Source: Oasisia sp. SBJ-2009 | Taxonomy: Eukaryota; Annelida; Polychaeta; Sabellida; Siboglinidae | DNA: 64,000 bases | Assembly (NCBI GenBank): GCA_964017155.1 | Contig: OZ024861.1 | Coordinates: 16,405,283-16,469,282, forward strand | Direction of reading: 5' to 3' | Part shown: positions 36,526 to 50,808 of the stretch, piece by piece | How the letters are laid out: each line of letters begins with the position of its first letter | Position numbering within the stretch: the first letter of the stretch is position 1 | Notes under the pieces: model-generated | What the model was told of the DNA's origin: nothing | Seen by the model: the letters and a program-made list of their open reading frames with translations, nothing else | The model's database searches: none | Translations under genes and position numbers: made by a program

Positions 36526-38972
36526 GAATGGCATATAATGCTTCAGATACATCTTTGCGCAGCCTGCATACAGCCCTCGTGGCGTCGCCGTTAACACGTT
36601 TTAGAGTTCCAGATCGCAGAGAGTAGATTGCCAACACAATGAAGGGAACTTCTGTCGTTGAGTGTAATAGTTTGAAGCTCAGCAGTACGAATGTTAAATT
36701 AGATACTGTCCAAACGTCTATTTGCCTAGGCATAGGTGGAAAGCTGCTTAAGACTTTGAGACAACTCATCGAAGAGTGGTATGCACCATATACAGTGTAC
36801 TGTGAATGAGAACAAGAATATGAATATTCTCTTCCATTTCCGACAGGAATTAGGCACTTGTGCAGAATGCAAGCCAACCTCAATTGCTCCTAGGTTTGAA
36901 ACTTCATTACGAGAGGCGCGGGTAGGGTAGTGTAGTGGTTTTAATACGCGCGGTCGCAGCAGGCCTGATATATTTGGTCTAAAACTCAATGGAGAGAGTC
37001 TGACATTGTTGAGTCTAATCGGTGTTATACCCCACGCACATTGACTTGCATCGTTCATAAAAAGTACCCGAATGTCGCACTGGCCGTCGTACCATAACAC
37101 AAATGTAGTCCTATGTGTGTGTACCTTATTGCGAAATAGGCTAGCGCAAGAAAACATTGAAAGAACGAAGTAAAAGTGGAAGAAAGCGCCTCCCCCCCAG
37201 TTTGCTTAGATCAAAGGCGTCGCCATCTTGACATTTGACGTCGCCGGGAACGAAAATGGCGCGTATGCCCTATCGTCGTGACGTCACGGTATTGTTGTGG
37301 CGCGTCTTCCGGTTTGCCGCCATTAGTGTGTCGCGCAGCCGAATGCTGGCGACAGTTGCCAGTTTCTTTAGTGTAATCTCGACCGCATCGCGGTGTGATT
37401 TGCGTCTTTGACGCCAGTGGGGTGAAGGAATGTGGGCATATGTAAGCATTGAGCCAGCTCTTTTCAATTGTGTTAGACACCGTGCACATTGTAACGCTGG
37501 TTTATTGTTTTTTCTCAGGTGTCTGCGCCCGGTGAAGATACAGCGACACGTGGCCGACGACTTCTGGCAGCATTACTGACCGACCAGGCCCGATGATGTG
37601 AAGATTGGCGACGCGAAACAGTCATTCGACAGTGGGTGACGCGTTGTTTTATCAAGTTATTTTATTTTTATAACCTGTTGAGGTAGATGATAATGTAGGC
37701 CGATCACTGGGAGAATCAAATCAATGATAGCATGACATCGATACATGTATCACAGCTAGTGCGAGTGGACATTAGTTTTGATGTTGCAGTTCTCACAATC
37801 GAAACGTTTTACTCAGACGATTGATCGAGCTATTTTTCACGCTATATGATGTATTTCAAGATACACAATGTCAAAATATGATGAAAAATAATGCACATGA
37901 AACGAGACTTGTGTAAGAGGTCGAGATCGCACCGCGGAAAGTATCTTAACACTGATATGCATAAGCACCATTCGCGCGGCCACTGCCACACACATTATCG
38001 CATGTACACATACACCCACTCAATACAGTTGAGAAGATGATTCTTTGACCGTCATGACAGCAAGCACAACGCATTCATCTCGACTGGAAACAGCATACTT
38101 AGGAATCAGCATGCAAAGGCAACCTATACAAGTGCCTCTTTCTTTGCAATAGTGTAACTCAAGGGTTCGCATTTGACATGTCTTCCTTCAAAGACAAGTG
38201 TAGAGATCATTCGATGTTTTGAGACCCATATTTATTGCAGTCACACATATCTCGGCACGCGGATTTGTATCTAGGTAGTGACGGAGTTCGAATGCATATG
38301 TTGATACATTGCCTTGGAATCAATATCATATGCTACAGTGATCAGTGCCAACAGGCCAGCTCTTTGGCCATGTCATGAGCGCTATGCCGACAAACAGGTA
38401 ACGCCAAAGGCTAGACATAACAGCGATGGCGAAGAGCCATACGAGAAAACAAAGGTTGTTCCAAACTACCCAGATAACTACGAAATGATATACTAGACAT
38501 GCGTGGGGTTCATCACTACTCGCGCGTCGCATTCTCAGAGGGTCTGTGTCGCTCACACGTCGGTCTCAAGTAGGAAGACCTGAAACCAAAGAGCAGACAT
38601 GTCGCAAGTTCAATATGAAAACGAAACCACAAAGCAGCTAACAGGCAATGGTCGCATCATATAATCATTGATGTTGAGCGAGCTACATACATTATACGTC
38701 CTACATGCGTGGGGTTCATCACTACTCGCGCGTCGCATTCTCAGAGGGTCTGTGTCGCTCACACGTCGGTCTCAAATAGGAAGACCTGAAACCAAAGAGC
38801 AGACATGTCGCAAGTTCAATATGAAAACGAAACCACAAAGCAGCTAACAGGCAATGGTCGCATCATATAATCATTGATGTTGAGCTAGCTACATACATTG
38901 TACGTCCTACAAAGCGTATTACACTACACAGTAAATCTAGACTCTATGCGAACGAACGTCTTTTATCGCATG
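36526..38972. repeat. Unit U15, subfamily C, trimer position 2
   Basis: 2,447 bp. Poly-C tract of 7. CRE core at 37279-37286. Duplication at 38497-38908. It pairs with U18 at an offset of exactly 7,347 bp, including CACATGAAACG where the other trimer positions have CACATCAAACG. Confidence 0.95.
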
Positions 38973-41425
38973 GAATGGCATATAATGCTTCAGATACATC
39001 TTTGCGCAGCCTGCATACAGCCCTCGTGGCGTCGCCGTTAACACGTTTTAGAGTTCCAGATCGCAGAGAGTAGATTGCCAACACAATGAAGGGAACTTCT
39101 GTCGTTGAGTGTTATAGTTTGAAGCTCAGCAGTACGAATGTTAAATTAGATACTGTCCAAACGTCTATTTGCCTAGGCATAGGTGGAAAGCTGCTTAAGA
39201 CTTTGAGAAAACTCATCGAAGAGTGGTATGCACCATATACAGTGTACTGTGAATGAGAACAAGAATATGAATATTCTGTTCCATTTCCGACAGGAATTAG
39301 GCACTTGCGCAGAATGCAAGCCAACCTCAATTGCTCCTAGGTTTGAAACTTCATTACGAGAGGCTCGGGTAGGGTAGTGTAGTGGTTTTAATACGCGCGG
39401 ACGCAGGAGGCCTGATATATTTGGTCTAAAACTCAATGGAGAGAGTCTGACATTGTTGAATCTAATCGGTGTTATACCCCACGCACATTGACTTGCATCG
39501 TGCATAAAAAGTACCCGAATGTCGCACTGGCCGTCGTACCATAACACAACTGTAGTCCTATGTGTGTGTACCTTATTGCGAAATAGTCTAGCGCAAGTAA
39601 AACATTGAAAGAACGAAGTAAAAGTGGAAGAAAGCGCCTCCCCCCCCCCCCCGTTTGCTTAGATCAAAGGCGTCGCCATCTTGAAATTTGACGTCGCCGG
39701 GAAAGAAAATGGCGCGTCTGCCGTACCGTCGTGACATCACGGTATTGTTGTGGCGCGTCTTCCGGTTTGCCGCCATTACTGTGTCGCGCAGCCGAATGCT
39801 GGCGACAGATGCCAGTTTCTTTAGTGTAATCTCGACCGCATCGCGGTGTGATTTGCGTCTTTGACGCCAGTGGGGTGAAGGAATGTGGGCATATGTAAGC
39901 ATTGAGCCAGCTCTTTTCAATTGTGTTAGACACCGTGCACATTGTAACGCTGGTTTATTGTTTTTTCTCAGGTGTCTGCGCCCGGTGAAGATACAGCGAC
40001 ACGTGGCCGACGACTTCTGGCAGCATTACTGACCGACCAGGCCCGATGATGTGAAGATTGGCGACGCGAAACAGTCATTCGACAGTGGGTGACGCGTTGT
40101 TTTATCAAGTTATTTTATTTATATAACCTGTTGAGGTAGATGATAATGTAGGCCGATCACTGGGAGAATCAAATCAATGATAGCATGACATCGATACATG
40201 TATCACAGCTAGTGCGAGTGGACATTAGTTTTGATGTTGCAGTTCTCACAATCGAAACGTTTTACTCAGACGATTGATCGAGCTATTTTTCACGCTATAT
40301 GATGTATTTCAAGATACACAATGTCAAAATATGATGAAAAATAATGCACATCAAACGAGACTTGTGTAAGAGGTCGAGATCGCACCGCGGAAAGTATCTT
40401 AACACTGATATGCATAAGCACCATTCGCGCGGCCACTGCCACACACATTATCGCATGTACACATACACCCACTCAATACAGTTGAGAAGATGATTCTTTG
40501 ACCGTCATGACAGCAAGCACAACGCATTCATCTCGACTGGAAACAGCATACTTAGGAATCAGCATGCAAAGGCAACCTATACAAGTGCCTCTTTCTTTGC
40601 AATAGTGTAACTCAAGGGTTCGCATTTGACATGTCTTCCTTCAAAGACAAGTGTAGAGATCATTCGATGTTTTGAGACCCATATTTATTGCAGTCACACA
40701 TATCTCGGCACGCGGATTTGTATCTAGGTAGTGACGGAGTTCGAATGCATATGTTGATACATTGCCTTGGAATCAATATCATATGCTACAGTGATCAGTG
40801 CCAACAGGCCAGCTCTTTGGCCATGTCATGAGCGCTATGCCGACAAACAGGTAACGCCAAAGGCTAGACATAACAGCGATGGCGAAGAGCCATACGAGAA
40901 AACAAAGGTTGTTCCAAACTACCCAGATAACTACGAAATGATATACTAGACATGCGTGGGGTTCATCACTACTCGCGCGTCGCATTCTCAGAGGGTCTGT
41001 GTCGCTCACACATCGGTCTCAAGTAGGAAGACCTGACACCAAAGAGCAGACATGTCGCAAGTTCAATATGAAAACGAAACCACAAAGCAGCTAACAGGCA
41101 ATGGTCGCATCATATAATCATTGATGTTGAGCGAGCTACATACATTATACGTCCTACATGCGTGGGGTTCATCACTACTCGCGCGTCGCATTCTCAGAGG
41201 GTCTGTGTCGCTCACACGTCGGTCTCAAATAGGAAGACCTGAAACCAAAGAGCAGACATGTCGCAAGTTCAATATGAAAACGAAACCACAAAGCAGCTAA
41301 CAGGCAATGGTCGCATCATATAATCATTGATGTTGAGCTAGCTACATACATTGTACGTCCTACAAAGCGTATTACACTACACAGTAAATCTAGACTCTAT
41401 GCGAACGAACGTCTTTTATCGCATG
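38973..41425. repeat. Unit U16, subfamily C, trimer position 3, CRE mutated
   Basis: 2,453 bp. Poly-C tract of 13, the longest, with the following A also changed to C. The CRE core is TGACATCA at 39732-39739. Duplication at 40950-41361. It pairs with U19. Confidence 0.95.
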
Positions 41426-43872
41426 GAATGGCACATAATGCTTCAGATACATCTTTGCGCAGCCTGCATACAGCCCTCGTGGCGTCGCCGTTAACACGTT
41501 TTAGAGTTCCAGATCGCAGAGAGTAGATTGCCAACACAATGAAGGGAACTTCTGTCGTTGAGTGTAATAGTTTGAAGCTCAGCAGTACGAATGTTAAATT
41601 AGATACTGTCCAAACGTCTATTTGCCTAGGCATAGGTGGAAAGCTGCTTAAGACTTTGAGACAACTCATCGAAGAGTGGTATGCACCATATACAGTGTAC
41701 TGTGAATGAGAACAAGAATATGAATATTCTCTTCCATTTCCGACAGGAATTAGGCACTTGTGCAGAATGCAAGCCAACCTCAATTGCTCCTAGGTTTGAA
41801 ACTTCATTACGAGAGGCGCGGGTAGGGTAGTGTAGTGGTTTTAATACGCGCGGTCGCAGCAGGCCTGATATATTTGGTCTAAAACTCAATGGAGAGAGTC
41901 TGACATTGTTGAGTCTAATCGGTGTTATACCCCACGCACATTGACTTGCATCGTTCATAAAAAGTACCCGAATGTCGCACTGGCCGTCGTACCATAACAC
42001 AAATGTAGTCCTATGTGTGTGTACCTTATTGCGAAATAGGCTAGCGCAAGAAAACATTGAAAGAACGAAGTAAAAGTGGAAGAAAGCGCCTCCCCCCCAG
42101 TTTGCTTAGATCAAAGGCGTCGCCATCTTGACATTTGACGTCGCCGGGAACGAAAATGGCGCGTATGCCCTATCGTCGTGACGTCACGGTATTGTTGTGG
42201 CGCGTCTTCCGGTTTGCCGCCATTAGTGTGTCGCGCAGCCGAATGCTGGCGACAGTTGCCAGTTTCTTTAGTGTAATCTCGACCGCATCGCGGTGTGATT
42301 TGCGTCTTTGACGCCAGTGGGGTGAAGGAATGTGGGCATATGTAAGCATTGAGCCAGCTCTTTTCAATTGTGTTAGACACCGTGCACATTGTAACGCTGG
42401 TTTATTGTTTTTTCTCAGGTGTCTGCGCCCGGTGAAGATACAGCGACACGTGGCCGACGACTTCTGGCAGCATTACTGACCGACCAGGCCCGATGATGTG
42501 AAGATTGGCGACGCGAAACAGTCATTCGACAGTGGGTGACGCATTGTTTTATGAAGTTATTTTATTTTTATAACCTGTTGAGGTAGATGATAATGTAGGC
42601 CGATCACTGGGAGAATCAAATCAATGATAGCATGACATCGATACATGTATCACAGCTAGTGCGAGTGGACATTAGTTTTGATGTTGCAGTTCTCACAATC
42701 GAAACGTTTTACTCAGACGATTGATCGAGCTATTTTTCACGCTATATGATGTATTTCAAGATACACAATGTCAAAATATGATGAAAAATAATGCACATCA
42801 AACGAGACTTGTGTAAGAGGTCGAGATCGCACCGCGGAAAGTATCTTAACACTGATATGCATAAGCACCATTCGCGCGGCCACTGCCACACACATTATCG
42901 CATGTACACATACACCCACTCAATACAGTTGAGAAGATGATTCTTTGACCGTCATGACAGCAAGCACAACGCATTCATCTCGACTGGAAACAGCATACTT
43001 AGGAATCAGCATGCAAAGGCAACCTATACAAGTGCCTCTTTCTTTGCAATAGTGTAACTCAAGGGTTCGCATTTGACATGTCTTCCTTCAAAGACAAGTG
43101 TAGAGATCATTCGATGTTTTGAGACCCATATTTATTGCAGTCACACATATCTCGGCACGCGGATTTGTATCTAGGTAGTGACGGAGTTCGAATGCATATG
43201 TTGATACATTGCCTTGGAATCAATATCATATGCTACAGTGATCAGTGCCAACAGGCCAGCTCTTTGGCCATGTCATGAGCGCTATGCCGACAAACAGGTA
43301 ACGCCAAAGGCTAGACATAACAGCGATGGCGAAGAGCCATACGAGAAAACAAAGGTTGTTCCAAACTACCCAGATAACTACGAAATGATATACTAGACAT
43401 GCGTGGGGTTCATCAATACTCGCGCGTCGCATTCTCAGAGGGTCTGTGTCGCTCACACATCGGTCTCAAGTAGGAAGACCTGAAACCAAAGAGCAGACAT
43501 GTCGCAAGTTCAATATGAAAACGAAACCACAAAGCAGCTAACAGGCAATGGTCGCATCATATAATCATTGATGTTGAGCGAGCTACATACATTATACGTC
43601 CTACATGCGTGGGGTTCATCACTACTCGCGCGTCGCATTCTCAGAGGGTCTGTGTCGCTCACACGTCGGTCTCAAATAGGAAGACCTGAAACCAAAGAGC
43701 AGACATGTCGCAAGTTCAATATGAAAACGAAACCACAAAGCAGCTAACAGGCAATGGTCGCATCATATAATCATTGATGTTGAGCTAGCTACATACATTG
43801 TACGTCCTACAAAGCGTATTACACTACACAGTAAATCTAGACTCTATGCGAACGAACGTCTTTTATCGCATG
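41426..43872. repeat. Unit U17, subfamily C, trimer position 1
   Basis: 2,447 bp. Poly-C tract of 7. CRE core at 42179-42186. Duplication at 43397-43808. Near-identical to U14. Confidence 0.95.
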
Positions 43873-46319
43873 GAATGGCATATAATGCTTCAGATACATC
43901 TTTGCGCAGCCTGCATACAGCCCTCGTGGCGTCGCCGTTAACACGTTTTAGAGTTCCAGATCGCAGAGAGTAGATTGCCAACACAATGAAGGGAACTTCT
44001 GTCGTTGAGTGTAATAGTTTGAAGCTCAGCAGTACGAATGTTAAATTAGATACTGTCCAAACGTCTATTTGCCTAGGCATAGGTGGAAAGCTGCTTAAGA
44101 CTTTGAGACAACTCATCGAAGAGTGGTATGCACCATATACAGTGTACTGTGAATGAGAACAAGAATATGAATATTCTCTTCCATTTCCGACAGGAATTAG
44201 GCACTTGTGCAGAATGCAAGCCAACCTCAATTGCTCCTAGGTTTGAAACTTCATTACGAGAGGCGCGGGTAGGGTAGTGTAGTGGTTTTAATACGCGCGG
44301 TCGCAGCAGGCCTGATATATTTGGTCTAAAACTCAATGGAGAGAGTCTGACATTGTTGAGTCTAATCGGTGTTATACCCCACGCACATTGACTTGCATCG
44401 TTCATAAAAAGTACCCGAATGTCGCACTGGCCGTCGTACCATAACACAAATGTAGTCCTATGTGTGTGTACCTTATTGCGAAATAGGCTAGCGCAAGAAA
44501 ACATTGAAAGAACGAAGTAAAAGTGGAAGAAAGCGCCTCCCCCCCAGTTTGCTTAGATCAAAGGCGTCGCCATCTTGACATTTGACGTCGCCGGGAACGA
44601 AAATGGCGCGTATGCCCTATCGTCGTGACGTCACGGTATTGTTGTGGCGCGTCTTCCGGTTTGCCGCCATTAGTGTGTCGCGCAGCCGAATGCTGGCGAC
44701 AGTTGCCAGTTTCTTTAGTGTAATCTCGACCGCATCGCGGTGTGATTTGCGTCTTTGACGCCAGTGGGGTGAAGGAATGTGGGCATATGTAAGCATTGAG
44801 CCAGCTCTTTTCAATTGTGTTAGACACCGTGCACATTGTAACGCTGGTTTATTGTTTTTTCTCAGGTGTCTGCGCCCGGTGAAGATACAGCGACACGTGG
44901 CCGACGACTTCTGGCAGCATTACTGACCGACCAGGCCCGATGATGTGAAGATTGGCGACGCGAAACAGTCATTCGACAGTGGGTGACGCGTTGTTTTATC
45001 AAGTTATTTTATTTTTATAACCTGTTGAGGTAGATGATAATGTAGGCCGATCACTGGGAGAATCAAATCAATGATAGCATGACATCGATACATGTATCAC
45101 AGCTAGTGCGAGTGGACATTAGTTTTGATGTTGCAGTTCTCACAATCGAAACGTTTTACTCAGACGATTGATCGAGCTATTTTTCACGCTATATGATGTA
45201 TTTCAAGATACACAATGTCAAAATATGATGAAAAATAATGCACATGAAACGAGACTTGTGTAAGAGGTCGAGATCGCACCGCGGAAAGTATCTTAACACT
45301 GATATGCATAAGCACCATTCGCGCGGCCACTGCCACACACATTATCGCATGTACACATACACCCACTCAATACAGTTGAGAAGATGATTCTTTGACCGTC
45401 ATGACAGCAAGCACAACGCATTCATCTCGACTGGAAACAGCATACTTAGGAATCAGCATGCAAAGGCAACCTATACAAGTGCCTCTTTCTTTGCAATAGT
45501 GTAACTCAAGGGTTCGCATTTGACATGTCTTCCTTCAAAGACAAGTGTAGAGATCATTCGATGTTTTGAGACCCATATTTATTGCAGTCACACATATCTC
45601 GGCACGCGGATTTGTATCTAGGTAGTGACGGAGTTCGAATGCATATGTTGATACATTGCCTTGGAATCAATATCATATGCTACAGTGATCAGTGCCAACA
45701 GGCCAGCTCTTTGGCCATGTCATGAGCGCTATGCCGACAAACAGGTAACGCCAAAGGCTAGACATAACAGCGATGGCGAAGAGCCATACGAGAAAACAAA
45801 GGTTGTTCCAAACTACCCAGATAACTACGAAATGATATACTAGACATGCGTGGGGTTCATCACTACTCGCGCGTCGCATTCTCAGAGGGTCTGTGTCGCT
45901 CACACGTCGGTCTCAAGTAGGAAGACCTGAAACCAAAGAGCAGACATGTCGCAAGTTCAATATGAAAACGAAACCACAAAGCAGCTAACAGGCAATGGTC
46001 GCATCATATAATCATTGATGTTGAGCGAGCTACATACATTATACGTCCTACATGCGTGGGGTTCATCACTACTCGCGCGTCGCATTCTCAGAGGGTCTGT
46101 GTCGCTCACACGTCGGTCTCAAATAGGAAGACCTGAAACCAAAGAGCAGACATGTCGCAAGTTCAATATGAAAACGAAACCACAAAGCAGCTAACAGGCA
46201 ATGGTCGCATCATATAATCATTGATGTTGAGCTAGCTACATACATTGTACGTCCTACAAAGCGTATTACACTACACAGTAAATCTAGACTGTATGCGAAC
46301 GAACGTCTTTTATCGCATG
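43873..46319. repeat. Unit U18, subfamily C, trimer position 2
   Basis: 2,447 bp. Poly-C tract of 7. CRE core at 44626-44633. Duplication at 45844-46255, the last one in the window. Near-identical to U15. Confidence 0.95.
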
Positions 46320-48564
46320 GAATGGCATATAATGCTTCAGATACATCTTTGCGCAGCCTGCATACAGCCCTCGTGGCGTCGCCGTTAACACGTTTTAGAG
46401 TTCCAGATCGCAGAGAGTAGATTGCCAACACAATGAAGGGAACTTCTGTCGTTGAGTGTTATAGTTTGAAGCTCAGCAGTACGAATGTTAAATTAGATAC
46501 TGTCCAAACGTCTATTTGCCTAGGCATAGGTGGAAAGCTGCTTAAGACTTTGAGACAACTCATCGAAGAGTGGTATGCACCATATACAGTGTACTGTGAA
46601 TGAGAACAAGAATATGAATATTCTGTTCCATTTCCGACAGGAATTAGGCACTTGCGCAGAATGCAAGCCAACCTCAATTGCTCCTAGGTTTGAAACTTCA
46701 TTACGAGAGGCTCGGGTAGGGTAGTGTAGTGGTTTTAATACGCGCGGACGCAGGAGGCCTGATATATTTGGTCTAAAACTCAATGGAGAGAGTCTGACAT
46801 TGTTGAATCTAATCGGTGTTATACCCCACGCACATTGACTTGCATCGTGCATAAAAAGTACCCGAATGTCGCACTGGCCGTCGTACCATAACACAACTGT
46901 AGTCCTATGTGTGTGTACCTTATTGCGAAATAGTCTAGCGCAAGTAAAACATTGAAAGAACGAAGTAAAAGTGGAAGAAAGCGCCTCCCCCCCCCCGTTT
47001 GCTTAGATCAAAGGCGTCGCCATCTTGAAATTTGACGTCGCCGGGAAAGAAAATGGCGCGTCTGCCGTACCGTCGTGACATCACGGTATTGTTGTGGCGC
47101 GTCTTCCGGTTTGCCGCCATTACTGTGTCGCGCAGCCGAATGCTGGCGACAGATGCCAGTTTCTTTAGTGTAATCTCGACCGCATCGCGGTGGGATTTGC
47201 GTCTTTGACGCCAGTGGGGTGAAGGAATGTGGGCATATGTAAGCATTCAGCCAGCTGTTTTCAATTATGTTAGACATCGTGCACATTGTAACGCTGGTTT
47301 ATTGTTTTGTCTCAGGTGTCTGCGCCCGGTGAAGATACAGCGACACGTGGCCGACGACTTCTGGCAGCATTACAGACCGACCAGGCCCGATGATGTGAAG
47401 ATTGGCGACGCGAAACAGTCATTCGACAGTGGGTGACGCGTTGTTTTTATCAAGTTATTTTATTTATATAACCTGTTGAGGTAGATGATAATGTAGGCCG
47501 ATCACTGGGAGAATCAAATCAATGATAGCATGACATCGATACATGTATCACAGCTAGTGCGAGTGGACATTAGTTTTGATGTTGCAGTTCTCACAATCGA
47601 AACGTTTTACTCAGACGATTGGTCGAGCTATTTTTCACGCTATATGATGTATTTCAAGATACACAATGTCAAAATATGATGCAAAATAATGCACATGAAA
47701 CGAGACTTGTGTAAGAGATCGAGGTCGCACCACGGAAAGTATCTGAACACTGATATGTATAAGCACCATTCGCGCGGCGAATGCCACACACATTATCGCA
47801 TTTACACATACACCCACTCAATACAGTTGAGTAGGTGATTCTTTGACCGTCATGACAGCAAGCACAACGCATTCATCTCGACTGGAAACAGCATACTTAC
47901 GAATCAGCATGCAAAGGCAACCTATACAAGTGCCTCTTTCTTTGCAATAGTGTAACTCAAGGGTTCGCATTTGACATGTCTTCCTTCAAAGACAAGTGTA
48001 GAGATCATTCGATGTTTTGAGACCCATATTTATTGCAGTCACACATATCTCGGCACGCAGATTTGTATCCAGGTAGTGACGGAGTTCGAATGCATATGTT
48101 GTTACATTGCCTTGGAAACAATAGCATATGCTACAGTGATCAGTGCCAACAGGCCAGCTCTTTGGCCGTGTCATGAGCGCTGTGCCGACAAACAGGTAAA
48201 GCCAACGGCTAGACATAACAGTGATGGCGAAGAGCCATACGAGAAACCAAGGGTTGTTGTAAACTACCCAGACAACTACGAAGTGATATACTAGACATGC
48301 GTGGGGTTCATCACTACTCGCGCGTCTCATTCTCAGACGGTCTGTGTCGCTCACACGTCGGTCTCAAATAGGAAGACCTGAAACCAAAGAGCAGACATGT
48401 CGCCAGTTCAATATGAAAACGAAACCACAAAGCAACTAACAGGCAATGGTCGCATCATATAATCATTGATGTTGAGCTAGCTACACACATTGTACGTCCT
48501 ACAAAGCGTATTACACTACAGAGTAAATCTAGACTGTATGCGAACGAACGTCTTTTATCCCATG
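46320..48564. repeat. Unit U19, mosaic of subfamilies C, D and A
   Basis: 2,245 bp. Poly-C tract of 10. It shares the TGACATCA mutation (47076-47083) with U16. After about 47190 it acquires subfamily D alleles (GCATTCAGCC, GAGATCGAGGTCGCACC). From about 48050 to the end it has subfamily A alleles. The second TGA in the + frame is AGA, so 47227-47436 is open. Confidence 0.95.
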
Positions 48565-48580
48565 GAATGGCATATAATGC
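48052..48580. other. Subfamily A patch inside the right segment (gene-conversion tract)
   Basis: Between about 47975/48058 and 48565/48593, U19 carries a run of subfamily A alleles: CACGCAGATTTG, GTTGTTACATTGCC, GGCCGTGTCATGAGCGCTGTG, TCTCATTCTCAGACGG, CGCCAGTTC, CTACACACATTG and ATCCCATGG. Flanking sequence on both sides is C/D-type. The last allele is otherwise seen only at the end of U3. The donor is therefore an A unit of U2/U3 type. Confidence 0.75.
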
Positions 48581-50808
48581 TTCAGATACATCTTTGCGCA
48601 GCCTGCATACAGCCCTCGTGGCGTCGCCGTTAACACGTTTTAGAGTTCCAGATCGCAGAGAGTAGATTGCCAACACAATAAAGGGAACTTCTGTCGTTGA
48701 GTGTAGTAGTTTGAAGCTCAGCAGTACGAATGTTAAATTAGATACTGTCCAAACGTCTATTTTCTTAGGCATAGGTGGAAAGCTGCTTGAGACTTTGAGA
48801 CAACTCATCGAAGAGTGGTATGCACCATATACAGTGTACTGTGAATGAGAACAAGAATATGAATATTCTGTTCCATTTCCGACAGGAATTAGGCACTTGC
48901 GCAGAATGCAAGCCAACCTCAATTGCTCCTAGGTTTGAAACTTCATTACGAGAGGCTCGGTTAGGGTAGTGTAGTGGTTTTAATACGCGCGGACGCAGGA
49001 GGCCTGATATATTTGGTCTAAAACTCAATGGAGAGAGTCTGACATTGTTGAATCTAATCGGTGTTATACCCCACGCACATTGACTTGCATCGTGCATAAA
49101 AAGTACCCGAATGTCGCACTGGCCGTCGTACCATAACACAACTGTACTCCTATGTGTGTGTACCTTATTGCGAAATAGGCTAGCGGAAGTAAAACATTGA
49201 AAGAACGAAGTAAAAGTGGAAGAAAGCGCCTCCCCCCCCCCGTTTGCTTAGATCAAAGGCGTCGCCATCTTGAAATTTGACGTCGCCGGGAACGAAAATG
49301 GCGCGTCTGCCGTACCGTCGTGACGTCACGGTATTGTTGTGGCGCGTCTTCCGGTTTGCCGCCATTACTGTGTCGCGCAGCCGAATGCTGGCGACAGATG
49401 CCAGTTTCTTTAGTGTAATCTCGACCGCATCGCGGTGGGATTTGCGTCTTTGACACCAGTGGGGTGAAGGAATGTGGGCATATGTAAGCATTCAGCCAGC
49501 TGTTTTCAATTATGTTAGACATCGTGCACATTGTAACGCTGGTTTATTGTTTTTTTTCAGGTGTCTGCGCCCGGTGAAGATACAGCGACACGTGGCCGAC
49601 GACTTCTGGCAGCATTACAGACCGACCAGGCCCGATGATGTGAAGATTGGCGACGCGAAACAGTCATTCGACAGTGGGTGACGCGTTGTTTTTATCAAGT
49701 TATTTTATTTATATAACCTGTTGAGGTAGATGATAATGTAGGCCGATCACTGGGAGAATCAAATCAATGATAGCATGACATCGATACATGTATCACAGCT
49801 AGTGCGAGTGGACATTAGTTTTGATGTTGCAGTTCTCACAATCGAAACGTTTTACTCAGACGATTGGTCGAGCTATTTTTCACGCTATATGATGTATTTC
49901 AAGATACACAATGTCAAAATATGATGCAAAATAATGCACATGAAACGAGACTTGTGTAAGAGATCGAGGTCGCACCACGGAAAGTATCTGAACACTGATA
50001 TGTATAAGCACCATTCGCGCGGCGAATGCCACACACATTATCGCATTTACACATACACCCACTCAATACAGTTGAGTAGGTGATTCTTTGACCTCATGAC
50101 AGCAAGCACAACGCATTCATCTCGACTGGAAACAGCATACTTAGGAATCAGCATGCAAAGGCAACCTATACAAGTGCCTCTTTCTTTGCAATAGTGTAAC
50201 TCAAGGGTTCGCATTTGACATGTCTTCCTTCAAAGACAAGTGTAGAGATCATTCGATGTTTTGAGACCCATATGTATTGCAGTCACACATATCCCGGCAC
50301 GCGGATTTGTATCTAGGTAGTGACGGAGTTCGAATGCATACGTTGAGACATTGCCTTAGAAACAATATCATATGCTACAGTGATCAGTGCCAACAGGCCA
50401 GCTCTTTGGCCATGTCATGAGCGCTATGCCGACAAACAGGTAACGCCAAAGGCTAGACATAACAGCGATGGCGAAGAGCCATACGAGAAAACAAAGGTTG
50501 TTCCAAACTACCCAGATAACTACGAAATGATATACTAGACATGCGTCGGGTTCATCACTACTCGCGCGTCGCATTCTCAGAGGGTCTGTGTCGCTCACAC
50601 GTCGGTCTCAAATAGGAAGACCTGAAACCAAAGAGCAGACATGTCGCAAGTTCAATATGAAAACGAAACCACAAAGCAGCTAACAGGCAATGGTCGCATC
50701 ATATAATCATTGATGTTTAGCTAGCTACATACATTGTACGTCCTACAAAGCGTATTACACTACAGAGTAAATCTAGACTGTATGCGAACGAACGTCTTTT
50801 ATCGCATG
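48565..50808. repeat. Unit U20, subfamily D
   Basis: 2,244 bp. Poly-C tract of 10. CRE core at 49321-49328. The acceptor-like tract is TTTTTTTTCAG rather than TTTTTTCTCAG. It introduces the TTTGACCTCATGAC deletion allele, also found in U22-U26. Confidence 0.95.

Larger units (their letters stand above)
33126..39848. repeat. Higher-order trimer repeat, copy 1
   Basis: Corresponding points in copy 2 lie 7,347 bp to the right (33603 to 40950, 36050 to 43397, 38497 to 45844). Unit-specific alleles repeat with a period of three units, so the trimer amplified as one block. Similarity probably extends somewhat to the left as well. Confidence 0.9.
40473..47192. repeat. Higher-order trimer repeat, copy 2
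   Basis: Near-identical to copy 1 apart from isolated changes and poly-C length (13 in U16, 10 in U19). The match ends at about 47192, where U19 reads GGTGGGATTT and U16 reads GGTGTGATTT. Very high identity suggests a young duplication. An assembly duplication is the alternative. Confidence 0.88.
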
